Positions 6,446 to 16,036 of a stretch of 64,000 nucleotides of DNA are shown in pieces. The notes under the pieces are model-generated. The model worked only from the letters and a program-made list of their open reading frames with translations. It did no database searches and was not told the origin of the DNA. The stretch lies in assembly GCF_030409905.1 (NCBI RefSeq), contig NZ_JAUFQT010000001.1:1200001-1264000 (forward strand), given 5' to 3'. Source of the stretch: Echinicola jeungdonensis (GTDB taxonomy: Bacteria > Bacteroidota > Bacteroidia > Cytophagales > Cyclobacteriaceae). The position numbers and the translations under genes are program-made. Within the stretch, counting starts at the first letter, position 1, and each line of letters starts with the position of its first letter.

Positions 6446-7621
6446 TTATTCTTTAACTTTCAATTGATAAAAAACATTGACATTTCTTTGAGGTTTTCCC
6501 TTCAAATTATCGTTAAAATAAAGGCTACCATCAGCATCCAAATGGTCCAGGGTTCCAAATTCAGCAGTTTTTTCTATTACCCCCACTTGTTTGCCATTTT
6601 TTATCAGTAAATAATACGGGTGGACATATTGTTTTTTAGCTATTTCAAATTCTGCTGACCGATAAAAATTTTCATCTTTAGATTTCAATTGAGCAAGGAC
6701 TTCCTGGGGAATTTTAGTACTGAAACCTGCTAAAATAAAAGATTTACAAATTCTTAAATCCGTAAAGGAAGGGTAATCCTTTACGGATTCCCCCTGATAT
6801 TCCTCCAAAACATTCCTACGATAACGGTGGCTTAAAATTACCGTATCTTCTAAAACGGGATCTTTACCGGAGAAATCATACAAAAACAATTGATCTCCTA
6901 CGGTAGGCAATAAAGCAAGTTCTTCCTGAACCTCTTCAAAGGCAACCAATGGCAAGGATTTCCCAACATAGGTTTCAGTTTTTTTGGGTTTCCATCCACT
7001 GGGATAGGTTTCTAACCAATCAATTTCCCCATTTTGAAGATTATAATTAAAAATGGTTTTGACCGAATCATAGAATGCGGGACCTATTTCCTCTGGGCTG
7101 AATAGATCTGGGTCAAATGAATTGGATTCTTCCCCGACCATTTTCGGAATTCCTTCTTTTATATACGGATGAAAGGTCGTCCTATAAGTGTATACCCGCA
7201 TACTATACCTTTCCTTATAAACGGCAGGGAATTTATTTATCTTCCTCCCCTCCATATCAAAAAGATGGTAACCGTCGTAATACCCCTGGGCCAACCAGTG
7301 GCCCTTATCCAAAAAACGGTATCCTAAAGCGCCATTGGCACCAATACCGTTTTCCCCTTCATTAAGTATGTCGTATTCTTTTAAAACCGTCCCGTTCTTA
7401 TCTATCAAATAAGGTTTTCGGCTTTCCACCCCTCTCATCAGAAAACAGCCATTTTGCGAAGAATAATCATCAATCACTAAAGGCTCCTCCACTTCTATAA
7501 CTAGTGAATCAACCATTTCCAATTCCAATTTCGCGAGAGGGCCATTATTTTTAGAGTTTGATTGACAGGATAAGGAAATAAGTACCAAACCAATCAAAAG
7601 GATATGGAGGGAATTAATCAT
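6446..7621 (-). CDS. Lipoprotein, DUF4221 / six-bladed-propeller-like
   Basis: 391 residues. A lipoprotein signal with lipobox LISLSC places it in a membrane, probably the outer one. The rest has no cysteine cluster or catalytic signature. It has repeated strand segments with phrases such as PYLIDKNGTVLKEYDI, YHLFDMEGRKINKF and GTLDHLDADGSLYF that fit a beta-propeller of the DUF4221 or 6-bladed type common in this phylum. The family assignment comes from recollection of pattern and is moderate. It stands alone, in the same direction as the RlpA-like gene upstream at 7710-8246, 88 bases away. The function is unknown. Confidence 0.75.
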   Translation of the reverse strand: MINSLHILLIGLVLISLSCQSNSKNNGPLAKLELEMVDSLVIEVEEPLVIDDYSSQNGCFLMRGVESRKPYLIDKNGTVLKEYDILNEGENGIGANGALGYRFLDKGHWLAQGYYDGYHLFDMEGRKINKFPAVYKERYSMRVYTYRTTFHPYIKEGIPKMVGEESNSFDPDLFSPEEIGPAFYDSVKTIFNYNLQNGEIDWLETYPSGWKPKKTETYVGKSLPLVAFEEVQEELALLPTVGDQLFLYDFSGKDPVLEDTVILSHRYRRNVLEEYQGESVKDYPSFTDLRICKSFILAGFSTKIPQEVLAQLKSKDENFYRSAEFEIAKKQYVHPYYLLIKNGKQVGVIEKTAEFGTLDHLDADGSLYFNDNLKGKPQRNVNVFYQLKVKE

Positions 7622-7709
7622 TAAATAGAACAGGGTTTATTCTTTTTTCAATAAGGAATTAAATGGATGGCATTCAAGAATCAATAGAAACCTTAAATAC
7701 TGGCCTTGA

Positions 7710-8246
7710 TCAGTTTATTAAATCTATATTATCCTCAAATGGAAACCTATTAAAGATATAGTCCGTATTTTTATTAAAATCCAAAGGCTGGTAGTATAAC
7801 CTTAATCGCAAACTTTCAGGAATATTTTCATAATACTGTAGCAACCGGGCAATACCTTCAGTTTTTAAAACCCGAAGTTTTACTGGAGCCAGGCCCATTT
7901 TTATCATCTCAAGTTTCCTGGCTGCCCCTCTTGACAAGTCAATTGTTCGTTTGGAATTCCTGGGCAAGCGGTCATTAACCCTAACAATCACTTCTTTCCC
8001 ATTGACCAAATTAGTTACCCGAAGTTTGGTACCAAATGGAAGGTGTTTATGTGCAGCTGTCATACCGTCCATGTCAAATATCTCCCCATTGGCGGTTTTT
8101 CGGTTATGAAATAACCTCCCATAATAGCTGGCCACCCCCTCTTCGATCACTAAGGAAGTTTCCTCCTTAACAATCCCCTCCTGAGACCAAACCTCATTGA
8201 TCATCAATAACATGCAACAGCTTAGAATGAAAATCACCTTATTCAT
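7710..8246 (-). CDS. RlpA-like septal/peptidoglycan-associated protein
   Basis: About 178 residues from the ATG at 8246. An ATG 30 bases further upstream would put charged residues before the signal peptide and is less likely. Signal peptide MNKVIFILSCCMLLMINEVWS, then a double-psi beta-barrel: GVASYYGRLFHNRKTANGE, MTAAHKHLPFGTKLRVTNL, VRVNDRLPRNSKRTIDLSRG. These are the hallmark blocks of RlpA, including the Asp of the VNDR motif. RlpA proteins bind or cleave denuded glycan strands at the septum. No SPOR domain follows, so septal targeting by that route is absent. It diverges from sbcD. Confidence 0.9.
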   Translation of the reverse strand: MNKVIFILSCCMLLMINEVWSQEGIVKEETSLVIEEGVASYYGRLFHNRKTANGEIFDMDGMTAAHKHLPFGTKLRVTNLVNGKEVIVRVNDRLPRNSKRTIDLSRGAARKLEMIKMGLAPVKLRVLKTEGIARLLQYYENIPESLRLRLYYQPLDFNKNTDYIFNRFPFEDNIDLIN

Positions 8247-8373
8247 AATTTTCGGGCATATCAATTTTGATGCCAATAAATGTCACCAATAACTAATAGA
8301 CTTGCTTGCCAAATATTAAGGTCCTAAATTTAATCTGAAATTGGTATATCAAGAACTTATTCCCCATAAATAT

Positions 8374-9603
8374 ATGCTAAAAATCCTTCACACTGCCGAT
8401 TGGCATTTGGGAAAAAGATTGCAGGAATATTCCCGCCTTGAAGAACAACAACTGGTTCTACAGGAAATAATTGAAATTGCCGATCAGCAAGAGGTAGATC
8501 TGATATTACTTGCCGGGGACATATTTGACACTTTTAACCCCAGCCATGAAGCCGTTGAGCTACTATATAAAGCTTTAAAAAGATTATCCAATGACGGTAA
8601 AAGGCCCATCATTGCCATTTCAGGCAACCATGACAGCACCCAATTTATTGCTGCCCCAGACCCTTTGACCAGGGAATTGGGGATTTTTTTCTACAGTAAA
8701 TATGACCAGGAATTTACTACCGGAAAGTTGGAAAGTGGATTGGAGCTTATCCGGGCAGATAAGGGTTTTATGGAATTAAAACTTCCCCGATTCGATTTCC
8801 CGGTCAGGATCATCCTGGCCCCCTATGCCAATGAAGTATTGCTCAAGCAATACTTAGGTGAAATGGATAAAGAAGTAGCTTTCCGAAATGTTCTAAAGGA
8901 AAAATGGAAAAACACCGCAGATAATTACTGCGATGAAAATGGGGTCAACTTATTTCTGGGCCACTTTTTCTTTATGAAGGAAGGAGAAAAACCCCAGGAG
9001 GAACCCGAAAGCGAAAGACCCATTTTACATGTGGGGGGAACACAAGCCTTATTTAGCAATTTGATTCCTGCCCCCATCCAATATGCTGCCCTTGGCCACT
9101 TGCATAGGTACCATTCAGTGGATAAAAATCCTTGTCCGGTAGTTTACAGTAGTTCCCCTTTGGCATATAGCTTTAGCGAAGCTAACCAGGAAAAAAAGGT
9201 GGTATTAGTGGAAGCATTACCCAATCAGCCGGTAAATTATCAGTCCATCACTCTTTCGAAAGGAAGGCCGCTTTATCAGAAAACCTTTACCAACCTTCCA
9301 GACACTTTGCAATGGCTTGAGAAAAACCCTTACTGTTTTGTGGAAATTACTTTTGAAACCGAACAATCCATTGAAGCGGAAACCCGAAGGGCAATAATGA
9401 AGGCTCATGATGGAATTGTCAATTTGATCCCTAAACTAACAGGTGAATCAGCCCTACTCAATAAAGGGCTTCAGGCTCAGGACCTCAGTCAGGACATGAA
9501 CACCTTGTTTAAACGTTATTACCAAAGTGCCAATGGTATGGAACCCAACGAAGAAATCATTTCCCTTTTTAACGAAATTATCAGCCAAAACGACCCTTCA
9601 TGA
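8374..9603 (+). CDS. sbcD: DNA double-strand break repair nuclease subunit SbcD
   Basis: 409 residues from the ATG at 8374; a TTG further upstream adds 11 residues that do not look like the family. Calcineurin-like phosphoesterase motifs in order: LHTADWHLG (metal-binding D9, H11), LAGDIFD, ISGNHD, GHFF and LGHLHRY. With SbcC it forms the Mre11-Rad50-type complex that opens hairpins and trims blocked DNA ends. The stop overlaps the sbcC start by ATGA, implying translational coupling and balanced synthesis. Confidence 0.95.
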   Translation: MLKILHTADWHLGKRLQEYSRLEEQQLVLQEIIEIADQQEVDLILLAGDIFDTFNPSHEAVELLYKALKRLSNDGKRPIIAISGNHDSTQFIAAPDPLTRELGIFFYSKYDQEFTTGKLESGLELIRADKGFMELKLPRFDFPVRIILAPYANEVLLKQYLGEMDKEVAFRNVLKEKWKNTADNYCDENGVNLFLGHFFFMKEGEKPQEEPESERPILHVGGTQALFSNLIPAPIQYAALGHLHRYHSVDKNPCPVVYSSSPLAYSFSEANQEKKVVLVEALPNQPVNYQSITLSKGRPLYQKTFTNLPDTLQWLEKNPYCFVEITFETEQSIEAETRRAIMKAHDGIVNLIPKLTGESALLNKGLQAQDLSQDMNTLFKRYYQSANGMEPNEEIISLFNEIISQNDPS

Positions 9604-12600
9604 TTCCCATTAAACTTGAAATCCAGGGCCTCTATTCTTACCAGGAAAAGCAGACCATTGACTTCACACAATTGACGGCGGCAGGATTATTCGGCATTTT
9701 CGGCCAGGTGGGCAGTGGCAAATCCTCTGTCCTGGAAGCCATCCTGCTGGCCCTCTATGGCAACACTGAAAGGCTTTCCAACAGAGGGGAGAGAAACAGC
9801 ATGGTCAATTTGCAGAGTTCCGTTCTTTCCATTTCCCTGGAATTTAATGCAGGCAAAAACAACCAAAACACTTATAAAGCAAGTTACCAGGCAAAAAGAG
9901 ATCCCAAGAATTTTGACAATATAAAACCTGCAGAGCACATTTTTTATCATCTGTCCAATGGTTCCTGGGTACCTACTGAACAAAAAGGGGAGGAACTGGT
10001 AGGCATGAAAATGGAACATTTCCGTCAAACGGTGATCATCCCCCAGGGCAAATTCAGGGATTTTATTGAGCAAAAACCCAAAGAGCGGGCCGATATGATG
10101 AAAGAGTTATTCGGACTGGAAAAGTTTGATCTTGCTGATAAAACCAAAAGGCTGATGAGCCAGATCAGGGAACGAAAAATCCAACTGGAAACTCTTTTAG
10201 GTGGTTTGGAGGAGTACACAGAGGAATTTTTAACAGAAAACTTGGAGCAACAAAAGCAATTAGCTCTCAAAAAGGAGGAACAAACCAAAGAGTTGACTTC
10301 TAAGGAAGCTGCTTTGCAAAAGGCCAATATTATCAAGGAAAAAGCTGAACAACTTGCTGGCTTAAAAAATGAACTAGCATCTTTAGAAAAAAAAGAAGGC
10401 CATTATCAACAGCAACGCAAAATATTGGACCAATACCAAAAAGCCTTGGTCCATTTCAAACCACTTTTGGATCAAATTAAAGAAAAAGAATTTGATCTGG
10501 AAAAATATGAAGTAAGCGTTACAGACTGTGAACGGTTCAAAACAAGTTATGAAAAATCAGTTGAAGTATTAGAGCTGAAATACCAAAAACTTTACGAGGA
10601 TTATGGCAAAAAAGGAGAAAAAGAGGCAAGGATAAGAGACCTTCAGCAGGTTAAGGAGTTCAATAAATTATTGGAGCAAAAACTGCCCCTACGCCAAAAA
10701 TACCTTCAACTGGAAAAGGAAACTTCAAGTTATCAGGAAAAGGCTGATAATCTATCCAAAAAAATACAGGAAATGGAACTTCAATTGGAAAAAATGGATG
10801 TTCCAGAAATGGAATGGGTCAGCCAACTTGAAAACACCTATAGGGAATTGAAGCAAAATATTGTCCAATTAGAAAAATTAGAAGGCTTCCAAAGGCAATT
10901 AGAAAATGAAAAACAGGCAATAGACCAAAACCGAAAGGAAATTCTTGAGGGTTTAAATTCAAAAAACGATTCCCTTGAAGCAGTCATAGAAAATGAAAAT
11001 GCCCGCCTGGAAAAGCTTGAAAAAGAACGGGAAAACCTACTTCAACAAAAAGGTTTATTGAGTTATACCCGGGTTTTGGAAGAGGGGGAACCTTGTCCTC
11101 TATGCGGTTCCAAGGACCATCCTGCTCCACTACACCCTGATTTTGACGAAGACTTCCTCTCCAAAAACCACACTGAGCTCCAAGCCACCAAAAATCAACT
11201 GGACAAGATTCGCCAAGCACAAACTACATTGGAGAAAAAACAAATCCAATGGGAAACCATTCATACCAGAGTAACAGAATCCCAGAGGGAAACGGATTTA
11301 CTGGCAAAAAGAAACCGGGAACTAATTGTCCCCCTGGAAGAAAAAAACCTGGACAGCATTTCCCAATTGGCGGCTCATTTGGATGCCTGTAAAAGGGTTT
11401 TAAAGGAAGAAAAAGCACTTCAGATGGACCTCAAAAAATTAAGAGGTGAAATGCAGTCTTCCCAGAGGGAAGCGGAAAAAGATCTTGCGGCCTTTCATGA
11501 AACACAAAAAAAACTGGATACCCTAACGACCAGGATTGAGGCAAAACAAAACGAAGTCCATTATTCCGACCTTTTGGATAAATATAAGGGGGTGGAAGAA
11601 AGTAAAATTGACACTGATATTCATAAGGTAAAGCAATATATCGAGGACCTGGAGGTTGCACTACCTAGAGCCCAGGATGCCTTAAAGGCAGAAAGGCAGA
11701 AACAAGCCACCAACCTTGCCAATCTTGATAATTTTAAAAAACAACTAAAATCCTCCCAGGAAAATCACCAAAAACTGGTCTCACAATTGAAAACAAACCT
11801 GGATACCCATGGCTTTGAGAATAAGGAAATTGTGATCCAACTATTGGAAAAGGAATTGGATGTAGATCAAATTGCAAATGAAATAAAAGCCTTTGACAGG
11901 CAAAAGGACTTAACATTGGCCGAAATCCAAAAACTAGAAAGCCAAGAAGCTGTGAAAAATTTCCAACCTGAAACTTTCAACGCTTTGGAACAGGAATACT
12001 TTTCCCAAAAAACCATTTTGGATAAAACCAAGGAGGCCCTTTCCCTGTTGCAGAACAAGATCCTTGAAATAAAAAACAAACTCGCGGAAAAGGAACAGCA
12101 ACAAAAGGAACTCAGGAAAGTAGAAAACAGGGAAAATAACTTAAAAGAGCTTAATAGGCTTTTTTCCGGCAGTGGATTTGTGAAGTTTGTCAGCAATATA
12201 TACCTCAAAGAGCTGGTCCAAACAGCCAACCTTAGGTTTATGAAGCTGACCAAAAACAACCTCAGCCTGGATATTGATGAAGGTAATATCTTTTGGGTAA
12301 CTGACCACCTGAATGGAGGAAGGAAACGCTTACTTAAAACCCTTTCGGGAGGGCAAACTTTCCAAGCCTCCCTTTGCCTAGCATTAGCCTTAGCAGAAAA
12401 GGTAAAATCCCTCAATAGAGCCGAGCAAAGTTTTTTCTTTTTGGATGAGGGATTTGGGGCATTGGACAAAAATGCGCTTAGAATAGTTTTTAACACACTC
12501 AAATCACTCCGTCACGAAAACCGGATCGTAGGCATCATTTCCCATGTGGAAGAACTTCAACAGGAAATAGAAGTGTATGCCCAAGTGGAATTGGATGGAG

Positions 12601-12632
12601 AAAAAGGCAGCAAAATAGCTTATTCATTTTAG
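9600..12632 (+). CDS. sbcC: DNA double-strand break repair ATPase SbcC (Rad50-like)
   Basis: 1010 residues. Walker A GQVGSGKS at 35-42, a long coiled coil, the zinc hook CPLCGSKDH with C499 and C502 near the middle, a second coiled coil, the signature LSGGQTFQASL near 915 and Walker B FFFLDEGFGALD near 945. The protein is an SMC-like ATPase that tethers and remodels DNA ends for SbcD. The start overlaps the sbcD stop. Nothing is missing. A 210-base gap without an obvious terminator separates it from the next gene. Confidence 0.96.
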   Translation: MIPIKLEIQGLYSYQEKQTIDFTQLTAAGLFGIFGQVGSGKSSVLEAILLALYGNTERLSNRGERNSMVNLQSSVLSISLEFNAGKNNQNTYKASYQAKRDPKNFDNIKPAEHIFYHLSNGSWVPTEQKGEELVGMKMEHFRQTVIIPQGKFRDFIEQKPKERADMMKELFGLEKFDLADKTKRLMSQIRERKIQLETLLGGLEEYTEEFLTENLEQQKQLALKKEEQTKELTSKEAALQKANIIKEKAEQLAGLKNELASLEKKEGHYQQQRKILDQYQKALVHFKPLLDQIKEKEFDLEKYEVSVTDCERFKTSYEKSVEVLELKYQKLYEDYGKKGEKEARIRDLQQVKEFNKLLEQKLPLRQKYLQLEKETSSYQEKADNLSKKIQEMELQLEKMDVPEMEWVSQLENTYRELKQNIVQLEKLEGFQRQLENEKQAIDQNRKEILEGLNSKNDSLEAVIENENARLEKLEKERENLLQQKGLLSYTRVLEEGEPCPLCGSKDHPAPLHPDFDEDFLSKNHTELQATKNQLDKIRQAQTTLEKKQIQWETIHTRVTESQRETDLLAKRNRELIVPLEEKNLDSISQLAAHLDACKRVLKEEKALQMDLKKLRGEMQSSQREAEKDLAAFHETQKKLDTLTTRIEAKQNEVHYSDLLDKYKGVEESKIDTDIHKVKQYIEDLEVALPRAQDALKAERQKQATNLANLDNFKKQLKSSQENHQKLVSQLKTNLDTHGFENKEIVIQLLEKELDVDQIANEIKAFDRQKDLTLAEIQKLESQEAVKNFQPETFNALEQEYFSQKTILDKTKEALSLLQNKILEIKNKLAEKEQQQKELRKVENRENNLKELNRLFSGSGFVKFVSNIYLKELVQTANLRFMKLTKNNLSLDIDEGNIFWVTDHLNGGRKRLLKTLSGGQTFQASLCLALALAEKVKSLNRAEQSFFFLDEGFGALDKNALRIVFNTLKSLRHENRIVGIISHVEELQQEIEVYAQVELDGEKGSKIAYSF

Positions 12633-12843
12633 CAAGTTGGGGATGAAGTCAACAATTTTGATTTTTCCCCTTTATAACCATTTCCAATTTTACTCATTCT
12701 TCTTTGTATGGTTTACCACTAAAGGGCCCAAAACGACATTTTTAGGTATATAACCGATATTTTACAAATTAATACTGTAATAGGCATATTTATTGAGAAA
12801 CATGGTTGATAAATTATTTTAAACCAACAAAAACATCGTTTTT

Positions 12844-13602
12844 ATGAAATGTACCACGAAATTCCAGAGGCTTTTTTTGGGAATTGCCACCACAGCCATT
12901 GTTGCATCATGTTCACAAACTGATGAAACTCCCGACACTCAAAGCCATGTATCCATGAAAGCTACCATGGCCACAAGCACGTCCACCGAAAGCAGCGGTG
13001 GAGGCCTTACTTATGGTAACCTAACCTTTACGGATGTAAAGATGTCCGTGGAAGACATCAAGCTGAACTTGAGAGCAACCAGTGAAGCAAGCAATCAGCC
13101 TACCATTGTAAACCTTAAAAATAAAGGACCACAGGTCTTGACTTTGGTAGAAGAAGGCCAGATAGTTGTTGCACCTGTAGCTGATGCCACTGTTTACAAC
13201 GGTATTTACGGAAAGGTTGATTTTAACTTGATTCCTGCGGCGAATGTCCTAGAAGATGATGAAATGTTTGGAAAATCTGTATTAGTAAAGGCAGATTGGA
13301 ATGGCATCCCTGCTGAACTTTCTCTTGACATTGAAGATGAAGTAGAGGTTAAGTTTAACAAAGGCATTGAAGTAGATGGAGCCAAAACTTTCATCTTGAT
13401 CCTTTACATGGACAGATTGCTTGATGGCATAGATCCTTCTTCCATTGTGGATGGAGACGGAGACGGCTTGATCGAAGTAGGTCCAAGTGATGATGATGGA
13501 AATGTAGAAGTATATGAACAACTAAAAATGAACATCGAAAGCTCTTTGGAAATGAAAAACGGAGAATTTGATGAAGACAAGGAAATGGGGAAAAATAATT
13601 GA
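12844..13602 (+). CDS. Secreted lipoprotein with an Asp-rich DGDGDG loop, DUF4382-like
   Basis: 252 residues. The signal peptide ends in IVASCSQT, a plausible lipobox. The body (LTYGNLTFTDVKMSVEDIKL, VYNGIYGKVDFNLIP) resembles DUF4382-type Bacteroidota lipoproteins, an assignment made from memory. Near the C-terminus DGDGDGLIEVGPSDDDGN is a likely calcium-binding loop. The ending parallels the partial gene at 1-282, so the window holds two members of one family. It is a single gene followed by a bidirectional terminator. The function is unknown. Confidence 0.85.
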   Translation: MKCTTKFQRLFLGIATTAIVASCSQTDETPDTQSHVSMKATMATSTSTESSGGGLTYGNLTFTDVKMSVEDIKLNLRATSEASNQPTIVNLKNKGPQVLTLVEEGQIVVAPVADATVYNGIYGKVDFNLIPAANVLEDDEMFGKSVLVKADWNGIPAELSLDIEDEVEVKFNKGIEVDGAKTFILILYMDRLLDGIDPSSIVDGDGDGLIEVGPSDDDGNVEVYEQLKMNIESSLEMKNGEFDEDKEMGKNN

Positions 13603-13620
13603 TCCCAGCCCGATAAAAAT

Positions 13621-13646
13621 AGCTCCCAAGGAATCCCCTGGGAGCT
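13621..13646. terminator. Bidirectional intrinsic terminator
   Basis: AGCTCCCA / TGGGAGCT stem followed by TTTTATTTTA on the plus strand and ATTTTTATC on the minus strand. It serves the gene ending at 13602 and galT. Confidence 0.8.
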
Positions 13647-13652
13647 TTTATT

Positions 13653-14711
13653 TTATTTAGCTGCTACACTTTCTTTATAATGCTCTTTAGGCTGACTTTT
13701 CAGTATTTTTACAGCTGATTCTGCGGTGATATCCCTTTGGGGATTGGCTAGCATTTCATAACCCACCATAAATTTCTTTACCGTGGCAGAACGCAGCAAT
13801 GGCGGATAAAATACCATATGCAAGTCCCATTCAGGATGCTCTTTGCCATCTGTTATGGCCTGATGAAGGCCTGCAGAATAGGGGAAAGAAACCTTGAAAA
13901 TATTATCATACATGATGGTCAACTTTTTATAGGCATCCGCCAAAGCTTCCATTTGTACCTGGTCCATCTCTGCCAGGGAAGCAATATGGACTTTTGGTGC
14001 AATCATGGCTTCAAATGGCCAAACTGCCCAGAAAGGCACCAATCCAACGAAATAATCATTTTCAAATAGGATACGCTCATCCTTCTTCAATTCCTCCTTC
14101 ACATAGTCCACCACCATGCTTCTGCCATATTTCTCAAAATATGCAGAAAAATTTTCCTGTTTTTTGGATGGCTCTACAGGGACAGATTCCTGCGCCCAAA
14201 TTTGCCCATGCGGATGGGGATTGGAGCAACCCATAACCGATCCTTTGTTTTCAAAAATCTGAACATAATTGATAAATGACTTGGCACCCAGGTCAAGGTA
14301 TTCTTTTTTCCACAATTCCACTACTTTAGTCACAGCCTCCACATCCAGCTCAGGAATGGTCAGGTCATGCCTTGGGGAGAAGCAGATTACCCTGCAGATC
14401 CCCTTTTCACTTTTTGCGCGGAAAAACTCCCCTTCTACCATTTCCCCTTCAGGAATATCCTGGGTCAGGGCACCAAAATCATTTTGGAAAGAATAGGTGC
14501 CTTCGTATTTGGGATTTTCATCACCATTGACACGGGTATTCCCGGGACAGAGGTAGCATTTGGGATCATATTCTACTTTTTCATCCTCTGCTGTGCTTTC
14601 TTCCTGTCCTTGCCAGGGCCGTTTGCCACGGTGAGGCGAAACCTGCAGCCATTCCCCGGTAAAGGGGTTATATCTTCTATGGCTATGGTCTTCAAAATTA
14701 AAATCAGACAT
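13653..14711 (-). CDS. galT: Galactose-1-phosphate uridylyltransferase GalT
   Basis: 352 residues, normal length. HIT-type active site NPHPHGQIW with H166 and H168 (the second His is uridylylated), and zinc-type CYLC at 52-55. It transfers UMP from UDP-glucose to galactose-1-phosphate in the Leloir pathway. It is the last gene of the galM-galK-galT series, separated from galK by a 159-base spacer of simple repeats, so it may be co-transcribed or have its own weak promoter. It ends at the bidirectional terminator shared with 12844-13602. Confidence 0.96.
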   Translation of the reverse strand: MSDFNFEDHSHRRYNPFTGEWLQVSPHRGKRPWQGQEESTAEDEKVEYDPKCYLCPGNTRVNGDENPKYEGTYSFQNDFGALTQDIPEGEMVEGEFFRAKSEKGICRVICFSPRHDLTIPELDVEAVTKVVELWKKEYLDLGAKSFINYVQIFENKGSVMGCSNPHPHGQIWAQESVPVEPSKKQENFSAYFEKYGRSMVVDYVKEELKKDERILFENDYFVGLVPFWAVWPFEAMIAPKVHIASLAEMDQVQMEALADAYKKLTIMYDNIFKVSFPYSAGLHQAITDGKEHPEWDLHMVFYPPLLRSATVKKFMVGYEMLANPQRDITAESAVKILKSQPKEHYKESVAAK

Positions 14712-14870
14712 GGTATATTAGGTTTGATATTGTATTTGTAATTAGTAATTGGTTGTTGCTTGTTGCTGGTTGTTGGGTTATAGGTCAAATGCTTTAATCG
14801 TTAAGCGTTAAACGTTAAGCCTTCCACAATCCAACATCCAAACAATTCGACAGTTCAACGATTCGACAAC
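14712..14870 (-). repeat. Low-complexity galK-galT spacer made of short imperfect repeats
   Basis: Plus-strand text contains three runs: TTGTTGCTTGTTGCTGGTTG, then CGTTAAGCGTTAAACGTTAA, then alternating CAATTCGACAGTTCAACGA and ATTCGACAACC. Each run is built from near-repeats of 7-14 bases. No gene is supported. It may simply be slipped-strand expansion. Confidence 0.6.
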
Positions 14871-16019
14871 CTACACCCGGCGGGTGCCGTCAGTGACATC
14901 TACCTCATAGATTTGGAGTTCTTTTCCAAATTCTTCCTTGAAGGCTGCTGCTATTTCCTTTTCGTAGGTTTCTTTTTTGGCCTTTTCCACCAAATTGATG
15001 GTACAACCTCCAAAGCCGCCCCCCATCATCCGGGCTCCGGCTACATATTCCTTGGATTTAGCAAAATCAGCAAGGAAATCCAGTTCAGGACAGCTCACCT
15101 CATATTTTTGGGAAAGCCCATCATGGGAACCGTACATCTGCTTACCAAAACCTTTGATATCTCCTTTTTCAAGCATTTCACACCCGGTAAGAAGCCTTTC
15201 ATTTTCTTCAATTACATATTGACAGCGGGTATTAACTACCTCACTGATTTTGTCCTTAACTTCATCCAGCATGGGCACCGTAACATCTCTTAAGCTTTTT
15301 ACTTCAGGGTGAACTTTTTGAACAGCGTCAACACCTTCCTGACATTCGTTTCTCCGGTCATTATAGGCAGAATCTGCCAGGGAATGTTTTACCTGGGTAT
15401 CACAAAGGATAATTTGATAATCACCAAGTTCGATTGGGAAATAATTGTATTCCAGGGACCTGCAGTCCAATCTGATAGCATGGTTTTCTTTGCCCATCAT
15501 GGAGGCAAATTGGTCCATTATACCACATTTTACACCTGCAAACTCATGTTCGGCTTTTTGGGCATATTTCAGCATTGGGATTCTCTCCAGATTAAGGCCA
15601 AACAACTCTGAAAGCGCAAGGCAAACCCCGCATTCCAGGGCTGCTGATGAAGACAGTCCTGCCCCAATGGGCACATTTCCTCCAAAAACCAAATTGAAAC
15701 CGGATAGCTCGTGGCCTGCCTTTTGGATCTGGGCAACAACCCCCATCACATAATTGCCCCAGCCTCCATCCATGGGTGAGAAATCATCCAATGAGAAAGT
15801 CAGGGATTCCTGGTAATCATAAGAGAACAAATGGCACTCATCTGAGCCATTTTTCTGAATGGCTATTACCATCTCCTTATCAATGGCAGCAGGAAGGACA
15901 AATCCTTCATTATAATCAGTATGTTCACCGATCAGGTTGATCCTTCCAGGGCTTTTTACCAAAATAGGATCCTGATCAAATAAACTTTTAAATTTTGACG
16001 CAATGGTATCAGGGTTCAT
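14871..16019 (-). CDS. galK: Galactokinase GalK
   Basis: 382 residues. GHMP-kinase motifs: the galactokinase signature GRINLIGEHTDYNEGFVLP near 24-42, the phosphate-binding GAGLSSSAALE loop, and the C-terminal GARMMGGGFGGCTI motif. It phosphorylates galactose at C1 with ATP to supply GalT. Seventeen bases separate it from galM upstream, so the two are probably one transcript. Confidence 0.96.
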   Translation of the reverse strand: MNPDTIASKFKSLFDQDPILVKSPGRINLIGEHTDYNEGFVLPAAIDKEMVIAIQKNGSDECHLFSYDYQESLTFSLDDFSPMDGGWGNYVMGVVAQIQKAGHELSGFNLVFGGNVPIGAGLSSSAALECGVCLALSELFGLNLERIPMLKYAQKAEHEFAGVKCGIMDQFASMMGKENHAIRLDCRSLEYNYFPIELGDYQIILCDTQVKHSLADSAYNDRRNECQEGVDAVQKVHPEVKSLRDVTVPMLDEVKDKISEVVNTRCQYVIEENERLLTGCEMLEKGDIKGFGKQMYGSHDGLSQKYEVSCPELDFLADFAKSKEYVAGARMMGGGFGGCTINLVEKAKKETYEKEIAAAFKEEFGKELQIYEVDVTDGTRRV

Positions 16020-16036
16020 GATTAGGTTGCTTTTAT

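Noticed and set aside
8341..8373. N-terminal extension of SbcD from TTG
   Set aside because: Family alignment begins at MLKILHTADWH; the extra 11 residues are not conserved-looking.
14712..14870. Possible CRISPR-like array between galK and galT
   Set aside because: Repeats are short, imperfect and without regular spacers; no cas gene is present.
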